DNA of 10,000 nt from Magnetospirillum sp. (GTDB taxonomy: Bacteria > Pseudomonadota > Alphaproteobacteria > Rhodospirillales > Magnetospirillaceae): assembly GCA_020217035.1 (NCBI GenBank), contig JAIWOG010000326.1, positions 1-10,000 of the forward strand. The letters are read 5' to 3'. Below, one piece after another: positions 1 through 7,948 of this stretch. The position numbers and the translations under genes were made by a program. Each line of letters opens with the position of its first letter. The first letter of the stretch is position 1. The notes under the pieces were generated by a model. That model saw only the letters and a list, made by a program, of their open reading frames with translations. It made no database searches and was not told the origin of the DNA.

Positions 1-2880
1 ATTCCGCCCTGGGATACAAAAGCCCATGCCGCTTCGAGGCCGAAGCCGCATAAACCGGGAAACGCTCTCCACTCTTTCCGGGCAAGTCCAGAATGGGCGC
101 GGCAATATATTGGCGGGCTTGGCTCGCGCATCGACGAGGCGCTGAAGCTGGGCGCAAAGCCGAGTGTCACCGCGGCGGCAACCCAGGAGACACGGAACCT
201 CGCCTGGGCGCTGTCCAAAGAGGACGGCAGCGTGGCGCGGGCCTTCGCCAACGCAGTGTCGCCACCTGATATCTCGTGGTTAGAGCCACTGACCCAGATC
301 AAAGTCCCAGTGCCTGCCGGCGGCCCAGAGATCGGCCTGTTCGACGGGCCATCACCTTCGCCTAAGGATAAGGGCTACCAACTGGTCTCGCTCGCCGGCC
401 GGTCTGCCGGCCATCCCAACTTAGCCCCAGTGACCTGGGAATTGGGCCGCTGGCTGGCCCGGCACATGGATAAGCCGGAACTGGTTAAATGGGTGATTGA
501 ACGTGGATGCCAGCTGCATCCCTCCTGGAGGTGGCTGCTGGAGCAAGAATTTCCCAAGTTGGCGGAACCGTGGGCCTCGTTCTGGCGGCTGCTACTCGAC
601 GGTGCCGCAGAGCCTGTTCACTTTCATCGGTGGTGGGACATTCGGCTAGAGGTCCGCAAAGGCACCACGCCACCGGGGCTTGATGCGGCCCTGCTCGTTG
701 CGGCCAAGCCTTATCTCAAGGCGAGCAAGCCGTTCCGATGGGGCGAAGCGGCGTCCATGTCGCCCCAGCGCCTCAGCGATCTCGCCCGATTCGAACTGGC
801 GCTAGCTGATGCAGACCTCCTGCATGATTTTCTAGGAGTCGCCGACCAGCCGCCATTTAGGGCGCTGTTGCTAGGGTTGGCGGATCCACTGACCTCGCGC
901 ATGGCCGATGCCATGAGGTTGTTGCAAGCGGGCGGAAGTTACATCGGCGGTATGTCCGATCGCTTCTCGCTGATCCGACAGGATGATCTCCGTGCACGAG
1001 AATATCCCGCCCTGGCTTGGTTATGCGTCCGCGCGCTGACTATTGCTCTCGAAGAGCAACCTGCAAAAGCCCTTTCTTTGGCTCGCCGCTGGATGGATCT
1101 GTGGCGCCTGGACCGGCTGTACCTGTTCCGCCGTATGGCGCTGCATGCCCTGGGGCTGGGCGCGCTTGACCACCCTGATGAGGAGGTGGAATTCCTGCTG
1201 GCCGAAAACGGCCAGGTGCTGTGGGCCTATGATTGTGAGCCGGAGTTGGGCCGCTACCTTGCGGAACGAGCGCCCCGCCTTCCGCTGCTGATTCTGAACC
1301 GCCTGCGCGAGGCGGTCATAGCTGGACCAACGGAGCAATCGATTCCCGGCTGCACGGCGGATCATTTGGCTGAGTACTCTGCCGAGAAGATCTCTCGACG
1401 CTTGGGCAAGCTGCGGGAGGGCGCAGTCATTGTGCCCCTGCCAACCGAAGAGCAGCCGGAGGACATGGGGGACGTCCAGACTGTGCGTGTCGTTCACCGG
1501 GGGCCCGACAGCGACAGAGCCGATGATCTGCTCGAGCTTTCACCCGAGGCGGTCGCTGATGCCTTGCTGGCCGCAGATGGGCGTTTTTCCGCGTCGCGGC
1601 AATTGGCAGACCTATGTACGCGCAAACCCGAACTGGCTCTGGCCTGCGTTCCCTTGCTGGCCGAACAGCGCGACGGAGGCTGGGAGGGGTGGGGTGGTTT
1701 GAACGAACTGGCCCGTGTTCCCAATCCTGCGCCGGCCTTGGCCACGATCGCCCGAGTGACGGCTGACTATCCGCAACTCGCAAAGGGCACCCTGCTTTGG
1801 GCTCTTGCGCAAATCATGCAGGGCTGGGGCGGCCAGGCAGGCTCCGATACGGCTTTTCGAACGGACTACCTGAATGTGTGGCGATACCTGTGGCATGCCG
1901 CAACGTTGGAAGGCCCGGATGAGGTTCGCGATAACGATAAGCTGGACATCACCATCAACCACCCAGCGGGCATCTTGGCCGAGGCCATGGTTGACTTGAT
2001 AATTAGCCTGCCCGATGACGAGGCGGGGGACCTGTTCGGTGACCTGGACGCCATGGCTAGGGCTGGTGGCCAGGCCGCCCACCACGCACGCGTTATCGTG
2101 GCATCACGCCTGCTGTGGATCCATCGCCTATTCCCGGATTGGACGGCGCGGACGATCGTGCCCTGCATGGACCACACATCGCCAGATGCGGTGTCTCTCT
2201 GGCAAGGATATTTCTGGGGAGGACGCTGGGATATACCACTGATGGAAGCGCTGGCCCCCGCCTTCCTGTCCATGCGCGGCGGGTTCGACGAGCGGCAATT
2301 GAATGGCACGTGGAACGATATGCTTGCCGACATCCTGATGGAGGCACCGGGCCTGCTGTCGGCCCACCACGTATCCCGAGTCATGCGCGATGCCGACGAA
2401 GAGGACCTTCAGGCCATGGCTCGCCATTTCTCCATCCGCTTGGACGCGGCCAAGGAAAAGGCTGGGGAGCTTTGGCTTAAAGCTATCCGTCCGATCATGG
2501 ACAGCATCTGGCCTGCGGCCACCGCCCGCCACACGTCTCCGGTGGTGGAGACACTGGTCCGTATGGCCCTAAGGTGCCGCGAGCAGTTTTCCAATGCCGT
2601 CACCCTCCTGGAACGGAGAAGGCTGCTGCGTCCCTTGGATCGCGACCACGCCATACTGCTCCACCTAGATCGGGACAACGGCGAATTGCCAGACTACTGC
2701 GCCATAGCACCCGACGCAGTGTTGCTTCTGCTATCGCGGACCATTGGACACGACCTCGATTCCTGGGAGGCGAAAGATTTGGGGGCTGTCCTCAAACGGC
2801 TTATCGAGGCACGGCCTGACTTCGCTGAACGCTTAGAATTCAGAGCCTTGGAAGCTACGGCGGCCAAAGCGGGCTTATAG
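1..2880 (+). CDS. Large DUF4020-like protein, 5' end off the window; probable defence cargo (SIR2-DUF4020 type)
   Basis: The frame is open from base 1 to the TAG at 2878-2880 (959 codons). It has no in-frame ATG before the GTG at 232, and the translation before that GTG is protein-like, so the gene begins left of the window and the GTG is probably internal. The visible part is mostly helical, rich in Leu, Ala and Trp, with no membrane segment and no recognisable catalytic motif. Recognisable stretches are the GRWLARHMDKPELVKWVIERG-type segment at about codons 147-168, followed by LHPSWRWLL, and a WQGYFW motif at codons 734-739 after a LLWIHRLFPDW segment. From memory these resemble the DUF4020 region of large SIR2-DUF4020 proteins. 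In that family an N-terminal sirtuin-like domain is thought to act as an NAD+-depleting antiphage effector. That domain is not seen here and is inferred to lie upstream. The gene converges on tnsC with 13 bp between stops, the normal place for Tn7-like cargo. The gene call is firm; the family assignment is moderate. Confidence 0.6.
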   Translation: MPPWDTKAHAASRPKPHKPGNALHSFRASPEWARQYIGGLGSRIDEALKLGAKPSVTAAATQETRNLAWALSKEDGSVARAFANAVSPPDISWLEPLTQIKVPVPAGGPEIGLFDGPSPSPKDKGYQLVSLAGRSAGHPNLAPVTWELGRWLARHMDKPELVKWVIERGCQLHPSWRWLLEQEFPKLAEPWASFWRLLLDGAAEPVHFHRWWDIRLEVRKGTTPPGLDAALLVAAKPYLKASKPFRWGEAASMSPQRLSDLARFELALADADLLHDFLGVADQPPFRALLLGLADPLTSRMADAMRLLQAGGSYIGGMSDRFSLIRQDDLRAREYPALAWLCVRALTIALEEQPAKALSLARRWMDLWRLDRLYLFRRMALHALGLGALDHPDEEVEFLLAENGQVLWAYDCEPELGRYLAERAPRLPLLILNRLREAVIAGPTEQSIPGCTADHLAEYSAEKISRRLGKLREGAVIVPLPTEEQPEDMGDVQTVRVVHRGPDSDRADDLLELSPEAVADALLAADGRFSASRQLADLCTRKPELALACVPLLAEQRDGGWEGWGGLNELARVPNPAPALATIARVTADYPQLAKGTLLWALAQIMQGWGGQAGSDTAFRTDYLNVWRYLWHAATLEGPDEVRDNDKLDITINHPAGILAEAMVDLIISLPDDEAGDLFGDLDAMARAGGQAAHHARVIVASRLLWIHRLFPDWTARTIVPCMDHTSPDAVSLWQGYFWGGRWDIPLMEALAPAFLSMRGGFDERQLNGTWNDMLADILMEAPGLLSAHHVSRVMRDADEEDLQAMARHFSIRLDAAKEKAGELWLKAIRPIMDSIWPAATARHTSPVVETLVRMALRCREQFSNAVTLLERRRLLRPLDRDHAILLHLDRDNGELPDYCAIAPDAVLLLLSRTIGHDLDSWEAKDLGAVLKRLIEARPDFAERLEFRALEATAAKAGL

Positions 2881-2893
2881 AGCTCCGTCGATC
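2881..2893. other. 13-bp gap between convergent stops
   Basis: Only 13 bases separate the stop of the left-hand cargo gene (TAG) from the stop of tnsC (TAA on the minus strand). No hairpin plus T-tract terminator fits in this space. Transcripts from the two sides must therefore run into each other's 3' ends or rely on Rho. Confidence 0.6.
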
Positions 2894-3793
2894 TTACCGA
2901 GCAACCCGCCTCCTTTCACTTGGCATCACCCACGGGACGTGATCGAGCGTGCCCACATCGATGATTTCCCGCCCAGTGCCAATCGCCGTTTCCGCAGCGA
3001 GCGCCAACAGCTTACAGGTCTCGCCCGTCAGGCCTTCCGACATCGTATGAATTCGGCCGACCAATTCCTTTGACCGAAAATCACTCTCCTGCTTAAGCTC
3101 AAGGCTCTGGACATAACGGGCCACGAACAGCGCATATTCCCGCGACATTCCCCAGCGGGGAATGCCGATCGGCTCGAACCGGTTCCCCAACTGCTGGTCC
3201 GTTTGAAAGACGCGCACGGCATCCTGGGTGCCCATGGCCACCACAGGAATGTGCAGCTCATTGCTGAGGCTCTTGAGGCTGTTCAGCACCATGCCACGCT
3301 GATCGACCTTGCCGATCAGGAAATTGTTCACCTCGTCCAGGATCAGCACCCGAGTGCCCACGGCGGTCAGCAGTTGGAGAAGCTGATCCCACTTGGCCTG
3401 GGCTCGTGCAGTCGATCGGTAAGGTGCGTTCAGCGAGCGCAGGATCGCGTCGTAGAAGCCGTTGAGGTCGGCGAACGGCGGCGCATGGACGTAGACGACG
3501 GGGCGCTTGCCGTAGTCGGGGCTGTCCTCCAGCGGGCTATAGTCGCGAGCAAATTTATGGGCCAACGCCGTCTTACCGTTATTGGTATCGCTATAGATCA
3601 GGCTGCACGGCGGCCGGGTGACCTTGGGATGGTCGTAGAGCCAGGCCAAGCGACCGAGGATGGCGTTGCCGGCATCGTAATCGACGTAGCGCGGGCTGCG
3701 CAGGCGGCGGATACGGCCTTCGAGTTCCACCTGCGGGAATTCCAACGGAAGCATGGGCGCCGGGTCCGGCGTGAACAGGTCGCGCATCACCAT
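2894..3793 (-). CDS. tnsC: TnsC/TniB-type AAA+ ATPase, transposition regulator
   Basis: This 299-residue ATPase of the TniB/TnsC family forms ATP-dependent filaments on target DNA, is recruited by TniQ and activates the transposase. The Walker A loop is SDTNNGKT at residues 68-75 (K74, T75). The usual first glycine is replaced by serine, while the NNGKT end is typical of TniB. Walker B is VLILDE at 149-154. A sensor-1-like MGT lies at 187-189, and an NRFEP segment at 204-208 offers a candidate arginine finger (R205). The length is normal for TniB and shorter than Tn7 TnsC. The ATG at 3793 overlaps the tnsB stop by 7 nt and has an AGGGAG ribosome site 7 nt upstream. GTG 3790 and ATG 3787 are alternative starts with worse spacing. 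It is the last gene of the operon and ends 13 bp from the convergent cargo gene. Confidence 0.93.
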   Translation of the reverse strand: MVMRDLFTPDPAPMLPLEFPQVELEGRIRRLRSPRYVDYDAGNAILGRLAWLYDHPKVTRPPCSLIYSDTNNGKTALAHKFARDYSPLEDSPDYGKRPVVYVHAPPFADLNGFYDAILRSLNAPYRSTARAQAKWDQLLQLLTAVGTRVLILDEVNNFLIGKVDQRGMVLNSLKSLSNELHIPVVAMGTQDAVRVFQTDQQLGNRFEPIGIPRWGMSREYALFVARYVQSLELKQESDFRSKELVGRIHTMSEGLTGETCKLLALAAETAIGTGREIIDVGTLDHVPWVMPSERRRVAR

Positions 3794-5736
3794 TCTTCCA
3801 CTCCCTTCTTGATCTCATTGTCATCCAGGTCGAAGTCGTCGGCCCATTTGGGCGTCGCCGGCACCGTCGCCGTCCCGGTGTTGTTCACCACCAGCGCCAA
3901 GCGGCCGTCACGTCCTCGGCTTGCCTTCGGCACGGGATCTGGTTGGGCTGGCGGCGGCGGGTCCAAGGTGAGCGCGTTACGGTGCTTTTCCTTTTCGCGC
4001 TTCTTGGCCTGCTCGCGGCGGACACGCTTGGTCTGTTTGGCCGCCTCAGTGGTGATGCGGTGCATCTCGTCGTAGGCGTCGAAGATGGCTTGCTCGTTCT
4101 CGGCCGCTTTGCCCTGGCGGCGCAGCCAGGCCTCGACAGCCCGGTAGTCCCACAGCGAGATCGACGGCCTGCTGAAGTCGCGGTAGGGGATTTCGACGTA
4201 CTCGTTTAGCGCCGGATCGAGGAAGTAGAGCTTGGAGATGTCGGTTGGGTCGCGGCGGACCTTGAACTTCCGCCGGCGCCGGCCTTCGTCAATCTTGACC
4301 CACTGGGATAGTAGCGGATCCCGGTACCAGATCTTGTCCCACACGATGCCTTCGGACTGCACCGTGCGGGTCTGGAACGGTAGGAAGTCGAGCCGTAGGC
4401 GCCGAGGACTGGCGATCGGATCGGGCAGGCCGATACCACGGAATCGGTCGTTGCCGATAATGCCCTCGTTCCACCGACTCAGTGGCGGGCAACCGATGCC
4501 GTCGTGGACCTTGTTGTGGTAGACGCCGACGATCAGGTTCACCAGCCAGTGCTGCAGCTCGCGCAACGTCATCTGGGCCTTGGCCTCGGATTTGTACTCG
4601 CCGCGCTGTTTCGGGTTGGAGAAGGTCGCCCCCGGCAAAGCGTGGATCTTCTTCCCCAGCGTCCCGGCCAGGCGCTCGATGTGACCGCCATAATGGGGCG
4701 TCTTGGGCGGACGGAACTCGTAGCGGATGTCGTATTCGTCCAGTGTGTCCTGGATCGTGTAACTGCGGAAGTCCTTGCCGTTGTCCGCATGGACCATGCG
4801 CGGCTTACCCCAGACCGGCCATTCGCCCTTGATCCCCAGGCGCTCAAGCTCCTGTACCTTGTCGAACATGCCGTGACAGAGGCACAGGCCGACGGCGAAG
4901 GCGCTGGGGTGGTCCAGCGACAGGTGGTAGCCGAAGACCATACGGCTGAAGACGTCGATGGCCAGCGTCAGCCAGGGCCGGCCGATCGGCAGCCGCATTT
5001 CCTCGTCGAGGACGATGATGTCCAACAGCGTGTGGTCGATCTGAACGACCGCCAGGGGCACATCCGCGCCGGGGAAATGGCCCTTCACCGCGCCGAACCT
5101 GTCGTGCGCGGCTTTCTTGCCCTCGCGCCTCAGCATCTTTTCCCTGGGATGGATGGCGCGGAGCCGGGCCCGGATGCTGCCGGCGCAGGGCTGGTTGTCG
5201 AGCTTGGCGACGCGGCAACGACGATGCACCTCGGCGATGACCTCTTCGCCGGTCTTCTTCTGCTTGGAAAGGTAATGCTCGTCGATGACGCTGGTGATGA
5301 TCGCCTCGATCTCGGGCGTCAGCCGCTTGGGCATCTTGCGGCCCTTGCGCCTGGGGGCGAGGTCGCTCATGAGGCGGCGCCCTTCATACAGCCTGATCCA
5401 GTCATAGATGGTCGTCCGACAGACACCATTGGCCTCGGCGATCCTGATGACATCCTCGTCCCGCCGACGCTCGCAGCGCACCAACGGCTTGATAATGGCG
5501 AACCGGCGCTTGGCCTCGGCCAGATCCTCGGGCGCCAAACCGTCGAGGGAACGTGAGGGGCTATCCGCGTCCGCCCCTTTCAGGGGCCGCAGGTCAGCCA
5601 CTGCCGCGACTTCACGGGCCTTGGTGTCCGTAATTTCCAGCAAGACGGATGAGGCGGAGACCGCTTCCAAAATGGAACAGGTCTTTCCGCGCCATGCCAC
5701 GGTTGAACCGGGCTTGAAGCTAAACCGCACGGCCAT
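3787..5736 (-). CDS. tnsB: TnsB/TniA-type DDE transposase
   Basis: This is the DDE (retroviral-integrase fold) transposase, which binds the transposon ends, cuts the 3' strands and joins them to target DNA. At 649 residues it has the normal length for TnsB/TniA. A helix-turn-helix lies at about 94-116 (DVIRIAEANGVCRTTIYDWI). The catalytic core spans about 228-360, with D234 in QIDHT, D318 in HADNG and E354 in GHIERL (35 residues between D318 and E354). An integrase-type beta-barrel region with basic RRRRKFKVRR lies near 486-495. A highly charged probable coiled coil lies at about 565-587, and an acidic tail ending in EEW is where TnsB proteins contact TnsC. The start at 5736 has a perfect GGAGG 6 nt upstream and overlaps the tnsA stop by 17 nt. 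A longer frame to 5805 has no ribosome site and reads unlike a TnsB N-terminus. All three catalytic residues are present, so it should be active. Confidence 0.95.
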   Translation of the reverse strand: MAVRFSFKPGSTVAWRGKTCSILEAVSASSVLLEITDTKAREVAAVADLRPLKGADADSPSRSLDGLAPEDLAEAKRRFAIIKPLVRCERRRDEDVIRIAEANGVCRTTIYDWIRLYEGRRLMSDLAPRRKGRKMPKRLTPEIEAIITSVIDEHYLSKQKKTGEEVIAEVHRRCRVAKLDNQPCAGSIRARLRAIHPREKMLRREGKKAAHDRFGAVKGHFPGADVPLAVVQIDHTLLDIIVLDEEMRLPIGRPWLTLAIDVFSRMVFGYHLSLDHPSAFAVGLCLCHGMFDKVQELERLGIKGEWPVWGKPRMVHADNGKDFRSYTIQDTLDEYDIRYEFRPPKTPHYGGHIERLAGTLGKKIHALPGATFSNPKQRGEYKSEAKAQMTLRELQHWLVNLIVGVYHNKVHDGIGCPPLSRWNEGIIGNDRFRGIGLPDPIASPRRLRLDFLPFQTRTVQSEGIVWDKIWYRDPLLSQWVKIDEGRRRRKFKVRRDPTDISKLYFLDPALNEYVEIPYRDFSRPSISLWDYRAVEAWLRRQGKAAENEQAIFDAYDEMHRITTEAAKQTKRVRREQAKKREKEKHRNALTLDPPPPAQPDPVPKASRGRDGRLALVVNNTGTATVPATPKWADDFDLDDNEIKKGVEEW

Positions 5737-6367
5737 GATCGACCTCCGGCAAGGAAAGTTGGGAACGCATGGTGAGCGGATGGTCCAAATCCGCATGCAG
5801 CTCAAAGCGGGCCACCATCCCCCATAGGGTCGGCAAAGCGGACGCTCGGTCGGTGCCGAACATGTCCAGCAGGCCCTCGACCGAGTGCCCCCCTGAGCGC
5901 AGCGCCATCAAGATGGCGGCCCTGAAGGCGGGGATTGCGGTGCGATCGCGGAACGGCAACAGGAAGGTGGCATTGCCAAGCCGAGGGGTGCGGATATGGA
6001 TTTCGGTGACCACCGAGAAGTGCCAACCTCGATTCGCGGCAAAGGTACGGGCCGCGGCGAAGCGTGACTCCAGTGCTCCCGCCAAGAGGGTTGGATCGGT
6101 CGAGAACTTCACCTCCACCAATTTCGGTGCCCCTTGGCGGTAGGTGACGAGGAAGTCCGGGACGTAACTGCGTTTGGCCCCGGCACCATCGCGATAGCTG
6201 ATGCGGACCGGCTGTTCTTCCAGGCCGGCGACGTCGCGGTCGAATCGCTGGAGCAGTGCGAAATCTCGTTCCAGGGTGGATTCGACGGCTACGGTTCTGC
6301 GACCGTTGCCCATGGGGACGCGTCCGCTGACACTGCGATAACAAAGGCCGATCCGACGCACGGGCAT
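5720..6367 (-). CDS. tnsA: TnsA-type endonuclease (TnsA_N fold)
   Basis: This restriction-endonuclease-fold nuclease cuts the 5' strands at the transposon ends and partners with TnsB to give clean cut-and-paste excision. It has 215 residues, shorter than the 273-residue Tn7 TnsA. The TnsA_N pattern is clear: VESTLERDF with E29/E33, an EQP turn at 51-53, YVPDFLV with catalytic D71, and VEVK with E85 and K87 (the Q/E-x-K position of Tn7 TnsA). The domain sits between about 25 and 140. The remaining 75 residues are a helical C-terminal part that I do not recognise as a standard TnsA_C domain. The start at 6367 gives MPVRRIGL and has an AGGGGGA ribosome site inside the tniQ stop codon region, 13 nt after tniQ ends. 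A longer frame back to 6511 overlaps tniQ and lacks a ribosome site. Its presence separates this element from Tn5053/Tn402-type elements, which lack tnsA and move by a copy-type route. Confidence 0.9.
   Translation of the reverse strand: MPVRRIGLCYRSVSGRVPMGNGRRTVAVESTLERDFALLQRFDRDVAGLEEQPVRISYRDGAGAKRSYVPDFLVTYRQGAPKLVEVKFSTDPTLLAGALESRFAAARTFAANRGWHFSVVTEIHIRTPRLGNATFLLPFRDRTAIPAFRAAILMALRSGGHSVEGLLDMFGTDRASALPTLWGMVARFELHADLDHPLTMRSQLSLPEVDHGRAV
5743..5747 (-). promoter_or_regulatory. Shine-Dalgarno of tnsB
   Basis: A perfect GGAGG on the minus strand lies 6 nt before ATG 5736, inside the 3' end of tnsA. It decides the tnsB start in favour of 5736 over the longer frame reaching 5805. Confidence 0.8.
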
Positions 6368-6376
6368 GGCGCAGTT

Positions 6377-6382
6377 CCCCCT
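6377..6382 (-). promoter_or_regulatory. Shine-Dalgarno of tnsA
   Basis: An AGGGGG sequence on the minus strand shares bases with the TAG stop of tniQ and lies 9 nt before ATG 6367. It fixes the tnsA start and suggests translational coupling between tniQ and tnsA. Confidence 0.65.
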
Positions 6383-7730
6383 AACCTGCACAACCGGAAA
6401 TAACTTCATCGGCGAATGTGTCGGCACTTTGGCACGCGTAAGGTGTTTTTCGGGCGGGCATGCCCAATTCCCGCCGCAATAGGCCGTCGAGCCACGGCCC
6501 AACGCCTTCACCGGCGCGGTGCGCAGCCCGCCGCGCGGCCTCCTTCACCTCGGGCGACACACCATCGAGCTTCCAGTAGCGGCCCTTGCCCCAGGGAGTG
6601 GCGTTTTCGGAAGCGGCGTCGGCCAAGTCGCTCATGGCGCCCAGCTTGATGCCGCACAGCGCCACCAGATTGCGGTGTGTCGCCGGCTTTCCCTGCCGCA
6701 TCAGGATCGCCTTGGCGGCCACGACCTCATCCTGATTGCTGCCCTTGTGCGGCGCCTTCAAGTGCCATTCCACCACGTCGGCGAAGGCGAAGGGGTATTG
6801 CTCCTTCGGCCGCTTCCATAGATCGGTGCTGGTCATGCCCACGGCGCGGGTGCCATCGATCAGGCGCTCTGGCCATTCACCCATCAGCCAGTGCGTCATG
6901 GCGACAACCACGCTTCGAGCTTTCGGGGTCAGCAAGGCGCCGTCGCGGGCACGGGGAACGGCTTCCGGCGGAACCGCCAGGTTTGGGGCCTGTTTACCGA
7001 TCCAGGCGCGCAGGGCATGGGCGTGTGGTCCGCCAGCCAGAAGGCGAACCAGTACCGCCAGGATATCTAGGGCGGCGAAGGAATAGACCGGCCCATGGCA
7101 GCCGAGAGCCCACCACCCTTGGCCGACAACGCGCTGCAAGTCCTGCTGAACCGGGACCACATCCACTGGCGGCGTATCCGCCGTGAAGTGGCGCAGATCG
7201 GTGGCACAGGACGGACACCGCATTTCCTGGACACGATCCATGCGCAGCACGCTGAGAGGCTCGTTGCACGCCGGGCAGCGATCCAGCAGCAGGCGCTGGT
7301 GGATGGGGCATACCGTGACGAAAGACAGCCGCCAGTGCAGGCGCAAATAGGGGACGGCATCGGCGTGCAGGCACCACGGACAAAACTGTTGACCGAAGCA
7401 GCGGCGACCACCCACCCGTCCGGTCGGGGGCAACCACGGCAACTTGTTCAGGCCGTCATCATGGGCGAACACGGTTCCGGCCCAGTGCCGGAATGTGGCC
7501 TGCCTCAGAGCTTCCCGCTCCACGCCAGTGCGATCGGCCAGCAGATACAACAGGGGATCGTCGGCGTGGCGGTCGAGGTCGCGGGGAGTGCGGTCACCAC
7601 TTGGCTGCACGATACGGAACAGTTCGGCGGGGCGCAGGCCGTTGGCGGCTGCGGTCCGTGCGAACCAGGACGACAAAGATTCCCCCGGCAACAACCGAGG
7701 GCATCCGGGCCAGCGGTCATCGTGATGCAT
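6381..7730 (-). CDS. tniQ: TniQ/TnsD-type target-selection protein with zinc fingers
   Basis: TniQ/TnsD proteins bind the attachment site, or a guide complex in CRISPR-linked elements, and recruit TnsC. This one has 449 residues, between short TniQ (about 300-400) and TnsD (500 or more). The N-terminus has the family signature PGESLSSWFAR at 15-25. The zinc-binding residues are all visible: C117/C120 (CPWC), C141/H144 (CPIH), C152/C155 (CPAC) and C172/C175 (CPSC). Residues 335-388 (with GKPATHRNLVALCGI) look like a winged-helix unit of the kind found in TnsD C-termini. Residues 389-422 resemble a ribbon-helix-helix DNA-binding stretch (SPEVKEAARRAAHRAG, then WLDGLLRREL). The extra DNA-binding C-terminus argues for fixed-site (TnsD-like) targeting. 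It is the first gene of the operon. ATG 7730 has GGAGG 7 nt upstream. The placement before tnsA is unusual. Confidence 0.92.
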   Translation of the reverse strand: MHHDDRWPGCPRLLPGESLSSWFARTAAANGLRPAELFRIVQPSGDRTPRDLDRHADDPLLYLLADRTGVEREALRQATFRHWAGTVFAHDDGLNKLPWLPPTGRVGGRRCFGQQFCPWCLHADAVPYLRLHWRLSFVTVCPIHQRLLLDRCPACNEPLSVLRMDRVQEMRCPSCATDLRHFTADTPPVDVVPVQQDLQRVVGQGWWALGCHGPVYSFAALDILAVLVRLLAGGPHAHALRAWIGKQAPNLAVPPEAVPRARDGALLTPKARSVVVAMTHWLMGEWPERLIDGTRAVGMTSTDLWKRPKEQYPFAFADVVEWHLKAPHKGSNQDEVVAAKAILMRQGKPATHRNLVALCGIKLGAMSDLADAASENATPWGKGRYWKLDGVSPEVKEAARRAAHRAGEGVGPWLDGLLRRELGMPARKTPYACQSADTFADEVISGCAG

Positions 7731-7737
7731 CGCCTTG

Positions 7738-7754
7738 CCTCCACATGAGGGAGG
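7738..7754 (-). promoter_or_regulatory. tniQ Shine-Dalgarno inside a small inverted repeat
   Basis: On the minus strand, CCTCC (7754-7750) is followed by a 7-nt loop and then GGAGG (7742-7738). The GGAGG is the ribosome binding site of tniQ, 7 nt before ATG 7730. In RNA the two arms can pair perfectly over 5 bp, which would hide the ribosome site and could damp translation of the whole operon. The stem is short, so the effect may be modest. Confidence 0.4.
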
Positions 7755-7780
7755 TTCATGACTGTATCAAAGCCAGGGAT

Positions 7781-7832
7781 CTTTGGCTTATGCGCACAAG
7801 ACTCAGGGGCTTTATACCTTGGTTTCATTCGC
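7781..7832. repeat. Two imperfect 15-bp direct repeats, candidate TnsB binding sites
   Basis: CTTTGGCTTATGCGC (7781-7795) and CTTGGTTTCATTCGC (7818-7832) match at 10 of 15 positions without gaps, and better if one base is shifted. Their starts are 37 bp apart. TnsB-type transposases bind several such imperfect repeats at each transposon end. Only two copies are seen and the other element end is not in the window, so this remains a weak candidate. Confidence 0.25.
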
Positions 7833-7933
7833 TTTTCTGGAAAGTCCCGCCATCCGATTTCCGAATATCGGGGGCGGGCGGGGGCATGACTTGCATTTTG
7901 TCCAGCAGCGATCACGCTCTCGCGCATAGGTCT

Positions 7934-7948
7934 AAATTCCTTGAATTT
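7934..7948. promoter_or_regulatory. Palindrome overlapping the -35 box, possible operator
   Basis: AAATTC (7934-7939) and GAATTT (7943-7948) form a perfect 6-bp inverted repeat around a 3-base centre. The right arm covers most of the TTGAAT -35 box, so a dimeric repressor bound here would block the promoter. No cognate regulator is visible in the window. Confidence 0.3.

Noticed and set aside
3203..5556. Long plus-strand open frames (3203-4075 and 4504-5556) opposite tnsC and tnsB
   Set aside because: Both are antisense to genes with complete catalytic motifs; their translations show no domain and no ribosome site supports them.
5737..5805. Longer tnsB start giving 23 extra residues
   Set aside because: It overlaps tnsA by 86 nt without a ribosome site, whereas ATG 5736 has a perfect GGAGG 6 nt upstream.
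6368..6511. Longer tnsA start giving 48 extra residues
   Set aside because: This stretch lies mostly inside tniQ, has no ribosome binding site and reads unlike a TnsA N-terminus. ATG 6367 has an AGGGGGA site at good spacing.
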